A DNA stretch of 5,770 bases. It comes from Gammaproteobacteria bacterium. GTDB lineage: Bacteria; Pseudomonadota; Gammaproteobacteria; JAJDOJ01. The stretch spans positions 1-5,770 of the forward strand of contig JALVEU010000013.1 of NCBI GenBank assembly GCA_027030565.1. Direction: 5' to 3'. The position numbers were made by a program, and so were the translations under genes. The notes beneath the pieces were generated by a model. It searched no databases. It saw only the letters and a list, made by a program, of their open reading frames with translations, and was not told the DNA's origin. Of the stretch, positions 1 to 5,770 are shown piece after piece (position 1 is the stretch's first letter; each line of letters begins with the position of its first letter).

Positions 1-485
1 GGCACGTAGGGAAACTCGACCCCACCGATGGTCTCGTTGGGCGTGTAGTGGACATAGGCGGCCTGCGGATCCAGGTCCAGCTCCTCCTGGGCGGGACAGG
101 TGGTGAAGCCACTCGCCTCGGTGGTGGCGGCGATGCGCACCTGGGCATAGCGGCGCGCCTCGGCGATGGCCTTCTTCGACCACTGCCCGGTGTTGATGTA
201 GTCGGCCCCGTCCCGCTCGCCCAGTAGGTTCAGGGGCACCATGGCGAACTGGCTGGTCGCCCCGCCTTGCAGGAACAGCACCACGTAGTCGTCGCCGATG
301 CCCATGAGCTCGCGCAGATCGGCCTCGGCCTTCTCGGCGATGGCCATGAACGTCTTGCCGCGGTGGCTCATCTCCATGACCGACATGCCGGTGGCCTGAT
401 AGTCCAGCATCTCCGCCCGGGCGCGTTCCAGCACCTCGGTAGGCAGCATCGCAGGTCCCGCGCTGAAGTTGAAGGCTCTGCTCAT
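1..485 (-). CDS. serC: Phosphoserine aminotransferase, N-terminal 161 residues (runs off left edge)
   Basis: SerC is a cytosolic PLP enzyme that transaminates 3-phosphohydroxypyruvate with glutamate to give 3-phosphoserine in serine synthesis. The same enzyme acts in the DXP-dependent route to pyridoxal phosphate. The visible protein starts MSRAFNFSAGPAMLP, the family's typical opening. It continues with MSVMEMSHRGK (about residues 34-44, substrate-binding His41-Arg42), the GGATSQF loop (74-80, PLP phosphate side), GQW (100-102, Trp102 stacking on PLP) and HYTPNETIGG (146-155). The PLP-binding lysine, near residue 198 in the family, lies beyond the edge, so activity cannot be judged. The ATG is chosen because the family's N-terminus begins there and a good Shine-Dalgarno sits just upstream. 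The gene lies 97 bases downstream of gyrA on the same strand with no terminator between, which suggests cotranscription. No frameshift is seen in the visible part. Confidence 0.95.
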   Translation of the reverse strand, partial: MSRAFNFSAGPAMLPTEVLERARAEMLDYQATGMSVMEMSHRGKTFMAIAEKAEADLRELMGIGDDYVVLFLQGGATSQFAMVPLNLLGERDGADYINTGQWSKKAIAEARRYAQVRIAATTEASGFTTCPAQEELDLDPQAAYVHYTPNETIGGVEFPYV

Positions 486-490
486 CGAGT

Positions 491-496
491 TCTCCC
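491..496 (-). promoter_or_regulatory. Ribosome binding site of serC
   Basis: On the minus strand GGGAGA lies 5 bases before the serC ATG (GGGAGA-ACTCG-ATG). It is a strong match to the anti-Shine-Dalgarno sequence, supports this start codon, and indicates that serC translation can begin independently of gyrA. Confidence 0.75.
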
Positions 497-530
497 AAGA
501 AACTGAATGCAAAGATGATGCTCCAGGTTC

Positions 531-557
531 TGCGGCTCACACGCCGCAACCTGCGGC
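531..557 (-). repeat. Three-part inverted repeat in the gyrA-serC gap (two competing hairpins)
   Basis: Read on the minus (transcribed) strand, the order is GCCGCA (557-552), GGT, TGCGGC (548-543), GTGTGA, GCCGCA (536-531). The middle segment is perfectly complementary to both outer ones. It can therefore form a 6-bp stem with a 3-base loop, or a 6-bp stem with a 6-base loop, but not both at once. No U-tract follows either stem, so this is not an intrinsic terminator. It fills most of the otherwise featureless 97-base spacer. It may mark an RNA processing or attenuation element, or be chance in GC-rich DNA. Confidence 0.5.
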
Positions 558-582
558 AACGTCCGGCTGCGTCCGTCCCGGC

Positions 583-3168
583 TCAGTGCACGGCCGGCGG
601 GGAGGTCCCGGCGGGTTCCTCGTCCTCGCCGCCCAGGCGGGCGATGCGCGTCACCTCCGCCAGCCGCTCCCCCTCCGCCAGGCGGATGAGGATCACACCC
701 TGGGTGTTACGGCCGAGCACCGGAATCTCCGCCACCGGGGTGCGCACCAGAGTCCCGCCGTCGGTGATGAGCATGATCTCGTCTTCCTCGGTCACCAGTG
801 CCGCGCCTACCACCAGACCGTTGCGACCGGCGGTGCGAATCGCGATCACCCCCTGGCCACCCCTGCGATAGACCGGAAAATCCTCCAGCCGGGTCCGTTT
901 GCCGTAGCCCCGCTCGGTGGCCAGCAGCACCGTGGCATGCTCGCGGTCGGCTGGGCGCGCCACGAGCCCGGCGATGACCCGCTGGTCGTCCTCCAGGCGG
1001 ATACCGCGCACGCCATAGGCCGCGCGCCCCATGGCGCGCACGTCCGCCTCGTGGAAACGGATGGCCTTGCCGGCGTCGGAGACCAGCAGGATGTCGGAAT
1101 GGCCGTCGGTGATCGCCACGTCCACCAGGCGGTCGTCGGAACGCAAGTCGATGGCGATGATGCCCGTGGACCGCGGTCGCGAGAAGTCCTCGAGCGGCGT
1201 CTTCTTGACGATCCCCCGCTCGGTCATCATGAATACGTAGTGATCGGCGTCGTATTCCCGGACCGGCAGCACGGCGTTGATCCGCTCGCCCTTCTCCAGG
1301 GGGAGCAGCGTGACCAGGGGCCGGCCTTTGGCCGTGCGCCCGGCCTGTGGAAGCTGGTAGACCTTGAGCCAGTACACGCGCCCCAGGCTGGAGAAACACA
1401 GCACCGTGTCGTGGGTGTTGGCCACGAACAGCTTGTCGATGAAGTCCTCTTCCTTGAAGGCGGTGGCCACCTTGCCGCGGCCCCCGCGGCGCTGCGCGCG
1501 GTACTCCTCCAGCGGCTGGGATTTGGCGTAACCCGCATGTGAGAGCGTGACCACCACGTCCTGTGGTGGGATGAGATCCGCCTCGGTGAGGTCGGCCTGC
1601 GCCTCGACGATCTCCGTGCGCCGCTCGTCCCCGAAGCGTTCCTTCAGTTCCAGGAGCTCGTCGCGGATCACCCGCATCAACCGATCAGGATCCTGCAGGA
1701 TCTCTATCAGATCCTTAATCGAGTCAAGGAGGTCACTGTAATCTTTGACGATCTTTTCCTGCTCCAGGCCGGTGAGCCGGTGCAGACGCAGATCCAGGAT
1801 CGCCTGGGCCTGGGCCGGGGAGAGCCGGTAACCCGCCTCGGTCAGGCCGTATTCCTCGCCCACGGTCTCGGGACGCGAGGCCTCCGCCCCAGCGCGGGCC
1901 AGCATCTCGGTCACCACGCCCGGCGGCCAGGCACGGGCCAGCAGTCCCGCCTTGGCCTCGGCGGGGCTGCCGGAGGCCTTGATCAAGGCGATGACCTCGT
2001 CGATGTTGGCCAGGGCCACGGCCAGTCCTTCCAGGACGTGGGCCTTCTCCCGGGCCTTGCGCAGATCGAAGATCGTGCGTCGGGTGACCACCTCGCGCCG
2101 GTGGCGCAGGAACTGCTCCAGGGCGTCCCTCAGGTTCAACAGGCGGGGCTCACCGTCGACCAGGGCCACCATGTTGATGCCAAACACGGTCTGCATGGCC
2201 GTGTGCTGATAGAGGTTGTTCAACACCACCTCGGGGAGCTCGCCACGGCGCAGCTCGATGACCATGCGCATGCCTTCCTTGTCGGACTCGTCACGCAGCT
2301 CGCTGATGCCCTCGATGCGTTTCTCCTTGACCAGGGCGGCGATCTTCTCCAGCAGCCGGGCCTTGTTGACCTGGTAGGGGAGCTCGGTGACGACGATGCG
2401 CTGACGCCCGCTCTTGTCCTCCTCCACATGGGTGCGCGCCCGCACTTGGATGCGCCCGCGCCCCGTACGGTAGGCCTGGTGGATGCCGTGCCGACCATGG
2501 ATGATGCCGGCGGTGGGGAAGTCCGGCCCGGGGACGTGGGCCATGAGCGCGTCCACGTCCAGAGACGGCTCGTCGATCATGGCCACGCAGGCGTCCACCA
2601 CCTCGTTGAGATTGTGGGGTGGGATGTTGGTGGCCATGCCCACTGCAATACCGGCCGAGCCGTTGATGAGCAGATTCGGCACCTTGGAGGGCAGGACCAC
2701 CGGCTCGCGCTCGGAACCGTCGTAGTTGGGGACGAAGTCGACGGTGTCTTTTTCCAGGTCGGCCAGCAGCTCGTGGGCGATGCGCGACATGCGCACCTCG
2801 GTGTAACGCATGGCCGCCGGTGGATCCCCGTCCACGGAGCCGAAGTTGCCCTGTCCATCGATGAGGGGATAGCGCAGGGAGAAAGGCTGCGCCATGCGCA
2901 CGATGGTGTCGTAGACCGCCGCATCGCCGTGCGGATGGTACTTACCGATCACATCACCCACCACGCGGGCGGACTTCTTGTAGGGCTTGTTCCAGTCGTT
3001 GCCGAGCTCGTGCATGGCGTACAACACGCGACGATGCACGGGCTTGAGTCCGTCACGGACATCGGGCAGCGCCCGCCCCACGATTACGCTCATGGCGTAA
3101 TCCAGGTAGGACTGGCGCATCTCGTCTTCCAGATTGATCTGGATGACTTCCTTCGCGAAATCGGCCAT
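583..3168 (-). CDS. gyrA: DNA gyrase subunit A
   Basis: GyrA is the breakage-reunion subunit of the A2B2 gyrase that introduces negative supercoils using ATP. The 861-residue protein is close to the 875 of E. coli and keeps its numbering in the core. Visible are Arg32, His78 and His80, the catalytic Tyr122 in AAMRYTE, and Ile174 in the GSAGIAVGMATNIPP stretch. The tower and coiled-coil follow to about residue 520. The GyrA box QRRGGRG (559-565) begins the C-terminal beta-pinwheel that wraps DNA, and this box distinguishes GyrA from ParC. Position 83 is Ala where E. coli has Ser, while Asp87 is kept. The acidic tail is short, with GGEDEEP followed by about nine more residues. The ATG is firm by family alignment: the frame is closed by a TGA (3199-3201) ten codons upstream. 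No Shine-Dalgarno is apparent (CGCTCCCTT precedes the ATG). The stop is TGA and serC follows. Confidence 0.98.
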   Translation of the reverse strand: MADFAKEVIQINLEDEMRQSYLDYAMSVIVGRALPDVRDGLKPVHRRVLYAMHELGNDWNKPYKKSARVVGDVIGKYHPHGDAAVYDTIVRMAQPFSLRYPLIDGQGNFGSVDGDPPAAMRYTEVRMSRIAHELLADLEKDTVDFVPNYDGSEREPVVLPSKVPNLLINGSAGIAVGMATNIPPHNLNEVVDACVAMIDEPSLDVDALMAHVPGPDFPTAGIIHGRHGIHQAYRTGRGRIQVRARTHVEEDKSGRQRIVVTELPYQVNKARLLEKIAALVKEKRIEGISELRDESDKEGMRMVIELRRGELPEVVLNNLYQHTAMQTVFGINMVALVDGEPRLLNLRDALEQFLRHRREVVTRRTIFDLRKAREKAHVLEGLAVALANIDEVIALIKASGSPAEAKAGLLARAWPPGVVTEMLARAGAEASRPETVGEEYGLTEAGYRLSPAQAQAILDLRLHRLTGLEQEKIVKDYSDLLDSIKDLIEILQDPDRLMRVIRDELLELKERFGDERRTEIVEAQADLTEADLIPPQDVVVTLSHAGYAKSQPLEEYRAQRRGGRGKVATAFKEEDFIDKLFVANTHDTVLCFSSLGRVYWLKVYQLPQAGRTAKGRPLVTLLPLEKGERINAVLPVREYDADHYVFMMTERGIVKKTPLEDFSRPRSTGIIAIDLRSDDRLVDVAITDGHSDILLVSDAGKAIRFHEADVRAMGRAAYGVRGIRLEDDQRVIAGLVARPADREHATVLLATERGYGKRTRLEDFPVYRRGGQGVIAIRTAGRNGLVVGAALVTEEDEIMLITDGGTLVRTPVAEIPVLGRNTQGVILIRLAEGERLAEVTRIARLGGEDEEPAGTSPPAVH

Positions 3169-3195
3169 AAGGGAGCGTCGAAAGGGGTCGGAGTC

Positions 3196-3226
3196 GCCTC
3201 ACGGCGCGGCAGAACGGCGCTGAGGC
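3196..3226 (-). repeat. Inverted repeat (hairpin) in the gyrA leader
   Basis: On the minus strand GCCTCA-GCGC, a 9-base loop, GCGC, a 2-base bulge, then TGAGGC form a 6-bp plus 4-bp stem. It lies between the predicted gyrA promoter and the gyrA ATG, ending about 27 bases before the start codon. No U-run follows, so it is not a terminator. It would form in the 5' untranslated region of the gyrA mRNA, where it could affect stability or translation. The stem sequence is seen directly; any function is inference. Confidence 0.5.
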
Positions 3227-3243
3227 CACAGATAGCCGATAAA

Positions 3244-3252
3244 AGTATACCA
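3244..3252 (-). promoter_or_regulatory. Predicted extended -10 promoter of gyrA
   Basis: The minus strand reads TGG-TATACT: a -10 hexamer differing from TATAAT at one base, preceded by the TGn extension used by sigma-70. The bases 17 upstream read GAAAAT, a poor -35, which fits an extended -10 promoter. Transcription would start near 3236-3240, giving a leader of about 70 bases. This is the only AT-rich patch of this kind in the divergent gap. It contains the palindrome GTATAC, so a weaker TATACC reads on the plus strand. Confidence 0.6.
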
Positions 3253-3353
3253 TACGGCCTTTTCCGATTTTCGTGCAGCGGCGCTCACGCGCAACGACAA
3301 CGCCATCCAAGGCGAGCAGCCCTCCAGTCCGATCCGCCGAGTATCGATCGCCC

Positions 3354-3950
3354 ATGAGTCACGACACCTGGCTGCACCGCATCGCTCGACCCGGCGCCCG
3401 GCTCCTGGCGCACACACCGGTGACCCCCAACCAGGTCACCACCGCACGGCTGGTCCTGGGCCTGGTGGCCACCGGTCTGTTCGCCCTGGGCCCCCGGTGG
3501 AACCTGGCCGCCGGCCTGGTCTATCTCGCCTCCATGCTCTTCGACCGCATGGACGGGGTGCTGGCGCGCCTCACCGGCCGGACCACCCCCTGGGGTCACA
3601 GATACGACCTGGCCGTGGACGCAGTCTGCGACGCGGTGGTGTTCATGGGCATCGGCTGGGGCCTGCGGCACGCCGCACTGGGCCACTGGGCGCCGGTGCT
3701 GGGCCTCGTTGCAGGCCTGTCGGTGGCAGCGGTCTTCTGGCTCGTGTTCCGCGTCGAGGCGGTCCGGGGCCCGAGGGCTGCCGAGCTCGGTGGGCGGGCC
3801 GGTTTCGATCCAGACGACGCGCTGCTGATCGTGCCTCTGGCGGCGTTCGTCGGACTCACCGAGCCCCTGCTGATCGCCGCGGCGTTCGGGGCCCCGGTGT
3901 TTGCGGTGCTCATGTTTCGCCGACTCCGTTCGGTGCTCGAGGGTGGGTGA
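3354..3950 (+). CDS. CDP-alcohol phosphatidyltransferase family membrane enzyme, substrate unknown
   Basis: Enzymes of this family transfer a phosphatidyl (or related phosphoalcohol) group from a CDP-linked donor to an alcohol, releasing CMP, in the inner membrane. This 198-residue protein carries the complete signature D-x2-DG-x2-AR-x8-G-x3-D-x3-D: Asp64, Asp67-Gly68, Ala71-Arg72, Gly81, Asp85 and Asp89, so the metal and CDP site looks intact. Hydrophobic segments around residues 27-46, 50-63, 90-105, 112-133, 155-168 and 172-187 suggest about six membrane helices, usual for the family. The acceptor cannot be read from the motif. Its layout recalls uncharacterised members such as E. coli YnjF more than clear PgsA or PssA proteins. 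The ATG at 3354 is chosen because the amphipathic N-terminus before helix 1 then has normal length. An in-frame ATG at 3273 would enter the gyrA promoter region. The Shine-Dalgarno is weak. The stop overlaps the start of hpnN, so the two are probably one operon. Confidence 0.92.
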   Translation: MSHDTWLHRIARPGARLLAHTPVTPNQVTTARLVLGLVATGLFALGPRWNLAAGLVYLASMLFDRMDGVLARLTGRTTPWGHRYDLAVDAVCDAVVFMGIGWGLRHAALGHWAPVLGLVAGLSVAAVFWLVFRVEAVRGPRAAELGGRAGFDPDDALLIVPLAAFVGLTEPLLIAAAFGAPVFAVLMFRRLRSVLEGG

Positions 3951-5770
3951 ACGCACCGCAGGCTGGGTGGGCGCCGCCGTGCGCTGGCGCTGGCCCGTGC
4001 TCGGTCTGTTCGCCACGGCAGTGGCCGTGGCACTGGCCTACGCAGGCGGACACCTGCGCATGAACACGGACACTGCGGATCTGCTCTCGCCGGATCTGCC
4101 GTTCCTCCAGGAATACCGCCGCCACCAGGCCGGCTTTCCCCAGTACACCGACAGCCTGGTGGCAGTGGTGGAGGCCGGTACCCCGGAGGGCGCCCACCGG
4201 GGTGCCCTGGAGCTCGCGCGCCGGCTGCGCAGCCATCCGGCGCTCTTCCACGAGGTGTACCTGCCGGGCCTCGACCCGTTCTTCAACCGTCACGCCCTCC
4301 TGTTCATGGACCTGGCGAGTTTGCAGCGCACAGCCGAGCGGCTGATCCAGATGCAGCCCTTCTTCGGCCGCGTCCTCCAGGACCCGAGCCTGCGCGGGGT
4401 GGCGGAGATGCTGAGGGCGGGTCTGGAAGCCGTGCAAAACGGGCGAACCGTGGATCTGGCCCCCGCCCTGGCCGTGCTCGACCGCGCCATCCGGGCGCGC
4501 CTCACCGGCCAGGGCGGCCCGGTCTCGTGGGAGCGCCTGCTGTTCGCGGGCGGGGGCGACGAGCCGGCGCGGCGCTTCGTCCTGTTCCAACCGCGGCTGG
4601 ACTTCACCAGCCTGTATCCCGCACACCAGGCGTTGGAGGTCGCTCACAGGCTACGGCAGGGCCTGCCGAGCGCCCCGGGCGAGTCGTTGCAGGTACGGCT
4701 GACCGGTGAGCCGGCCATGGCCGACGAAGAGATGCGCAGCGTGACCCGGGGCATGGCATGGGCGGCTGGCCTCTCGCTCGGCCTGGTGCTGGTGGTCCTG
4801 TATCTGGGGCTGCGCTCGGTGCGCCTCACCGCCGCGGTGCTGGTCACTCTGCTGGCGGGACTTGCGCTCACCGCCGGCTTCGCTGCGCTGGCCGTGGGCA
4901 CGCTCAACATGATCTCGGTGGTCTTCGCCGTGCTCTACATCGGGCTGGGCGTGGACTTCGGCATCCACTGGACCCTCGGCCTGCGCGAACGCCTGCTCAA
5001 CGGACAGGCGGTGGTGCCCGCACTGCACCGCGTCGGCCGCAGGCTCGGCCCTGCACTGGGCCTGTGTGCCCTGACCACCGCGGCCGGTTTCTTCGCCTTC
5101 ATGCCCACGGACTACCGCGGCGTCTCGGAGTTGGGGCTCATCGCCGGCTCCGGCATGATCATCGCCCTGGGCTGCACCCTCACCCTGCTGCCCGCCCTGC
5201 TCGGCACCCGGGGGATCGCCGGCGCGGCGCGCGGCTCGGCGGCCGGACTGCCCGAGCGCCTGGCCGCTTGGCCGCTTCGACACGCGGTCCCCGTGCGCTG
5301 GACCAGCCTCCTCCTGGTGGGCGCGGCCCTGCTCTTCCTGCCCCGGCTGCATTTCGATCCCGATCCCCTGCACCTGCGCGACCCGCAGGGCGAAGCCGTG
5401 GCCACCTACCGGGCGCTGATGCACAGTGGTGAACGCCGCCCGCCGGAGGCCGTCGCCCTGGCCGGCTCGGCAGACCAGGCCGGGGCCATCGCCCGGCGTC
5501 TCCAGGCCCTCCCCAGCGTGGGGGAGACCGTGTGGCTGGGCAGTTTCGTTCCCGAGGGACAGGACGAGAAGCTGGCACTGATCGACGAGCTCGCCCTGGT
5601 CCTCGGGCCCGAACTGGAGCGCCCGGTCGTGCTGCACCCGGCGCCGCCGGAGGCGGCCCGTGAAGCACTGCGGTCGCTGCATGGGCAATTGCAGGCAATG
5701 CGCGACGACGCGCGGCTCCCCCCGCGGCTGCGCGCCCGGATCACCGCCCTTCACGAGAGCCTCGGCGCCT
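3943..5770 (+). CDS. hpnN: HpnN-type RND/MMPL transporter (hopanoid export family), first 609 residues, runs off right edge
   Basis: HpnN proteins are inner-membrane, proton-driven RND-type exporters that move hopanoids towards the outer membrane. The part seen has helix 1 at about residues 18-36, then the family-like NTDTADLLSPDLPF (41-54). A periplasmic domain follows to about 265, including FFNRHALLFMDLASLQRT and QDPSLRG segments that resemble HpnN. Five helices lie near 271-290, 295-319, 323-343, 369-388 and 397-421. Helix 7 at about 452-470 then begins the second half. Helix 4 carries GLGVDFGIHW with Asp338, matching the proton-relay acidic residue of MMPL/HpnN proteins. The full family length is about 850-900, so roughly a third is missing, including the second membrane half. 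The GTG at 3943 overlaps the preceding gene by 8 bases and gives a family-like N-terminus, but its Shine-Dalgarno is poor. GTG 3967, 8 codons later, is an alternative. A general MMPL lipid exporter outside hopanoid metabolism remains possible. Confidence 0.85.
   Translation, partial: MGERTAGWVGAAVRWRWPVLGLFATAVAVALAYAGGHLRMNTDTADLLSPDLPFLQEYRRHQAGFPQYTDSLVAVVEAGTPEGAHRGALELARRLRSHPALFHEVYLPGLDPFFNRHALLFMDLASLQRTAERLIQMQPFFGRVLQDPSLRGVAEMLRAGLEAVQNGRTVDLAPALAVLDRAIRARLTGQGGPVSWERLLFAGGGDEPARRFVLFQPRLDFTSLYPAHQALEVAHRLRQGLPSAPGESLQVRLTGEPAMADEEMRSVTRGMAWAAGLSLGLVLVVLYLGLRSVRLTAAVLVTLLAGLALTAGFAALAVGTLNMISVVFAVLYIGLGVDFGIHWTLGLRERLLNGQAVVPALHRVGRRLGPALGLCALTTAAGFFAFMPTDYRGVSELGLIAGSGMIIALGCTLTLLPALLGTRGIAGAARGSAAGLPERLAAWPLRHAVPVRWTSLLLVGAALLFLPRLHFDPDPLHLRDPQGEAVATYRALMHSGERRPPEAVALAGSADQAGAIARRLQALPSVGETVWLGSFVPEGQDEKLALIDELALVLGPELERPVVLHPAPPEAAREALRSLHGQLQAMRDDARLPPRLRARITALHESLGA

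Larger units (their letters stand above)
3169..3353. other. Divergent intergenic region between gyrA and the phosphatidyltransferase gene
   Basis: This 185-base stretch separates the leftward gyrA-serC pair from the rightward lipid pair. It holds the gyrA extended -10 and the gyrA leader hairpin. For the plus strand I find no good -35/-10 pair. The best candidates are TATACC (3246-3251) or CATACG (3251-3256), neither with a recognisable -35. The rightward promoter is therefore unassigned. I see no small gene, terminator or operator that I can support. Confidence 0.6.

Noticed and set aside
486..582. A possible Rho-independent terminator after gyrA
   Set aside because: The hairpins present lack a following run of U on the minus strand, so I do not call a terminator.
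3273..3353. An upstream in-frame ATG that would extend the phosphatidyltransferase by 27 residues
   Set aside because: The extension (Arg-, Thr- and Ser-rich) does not resemble the family and would start in the gyrA promoter region. The ATG at 3354 gives a normal N-terminus.
1780..3357. A 525-codon open frame antisense to gyrA
   Set aside because: It lies opposite the unmistakable gyrA gene, is rich in His, Gly, Val and Gln with no recognisable domain, and is what the complement of GC-rich codons yields. The same holds for the 357-codon frame at 469-1542.
3497..4063. A 188-codon plus-strand frame spanning the phosphatidyltransferase and the start of hpnN
   Set aside because: It is Arg-, Gly- and Pro-rich and runs across two genes supported by clear family motifs in other frames, so it is a frame shadow.
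4651..5754. A 367-codon open frame on the minus strand opposite hpnN
   Set aside because: Its low-complexity composition (Gln, Gly, His, Ala, Glu) mirrors the Leu- and Ala-rich membrane helices of hpnN on the other strand. It has no domain and no fitting start signal.

Overview
The window is GC-rich chromosomal DNA that reads as a bacterium, most likely a gammaproteobacterium. The evidence is a GyrA that follows the Escherichia coli residue numbering through its catalytic core, and a gyrA-serC gene order known from pseudomonads and related lineages. An HpnN-type lipid exporter fits a hopanoid-making (or related lipid-exporting) high-GC gammaproteobacterium. The genus cannot be fixed from the sequence alone. 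No mobile element, CRISPR array, tRNA or rRNA is visible.

There are four protein genes in two divergent pairs. On the minus strand, gyrA (583-3168) is followed after 97 bases by serC (start at 485, running off the left edge). No intrinsic terminator lies between them, so they are probably cotranscribed, although serC has its own good ribosome binding site. On the plus strand, a small membrane CDP-alcohol phosphatidyltransferase (3354-3950) overlaps by 8 bases the start of an HpnN/MMPL-type RND transporter (3943 onward, running off the right edge).

The two pairs are separated by a 185-base divergent intergenic region. It holds an extended -10 promoter for gyrA, a leader hairpin, and no convincing promoter for the rightward pair.

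The left pair is housekeeping: DNA supercoiling and serine/pyridoxal phosphate biosynthesis. The right pair is plausibly a lipid module, with an enzyme that makes a phospholipid-type product from a CDP-activated lipid coupled to a transporter family that moves hopanoids towards the outer membrane. The substrate link between these two proteins is inference.

The most notable points are the naturally occurring Ala83 in the quinolone-resistance region of GyrA, the coupling of the phosphatidyltransferase to HpnN, and two sets of RNA-type inverted repeats in the gyrA leader and the gyrA-serC gap. I see no clear evidence of a wholly new system.
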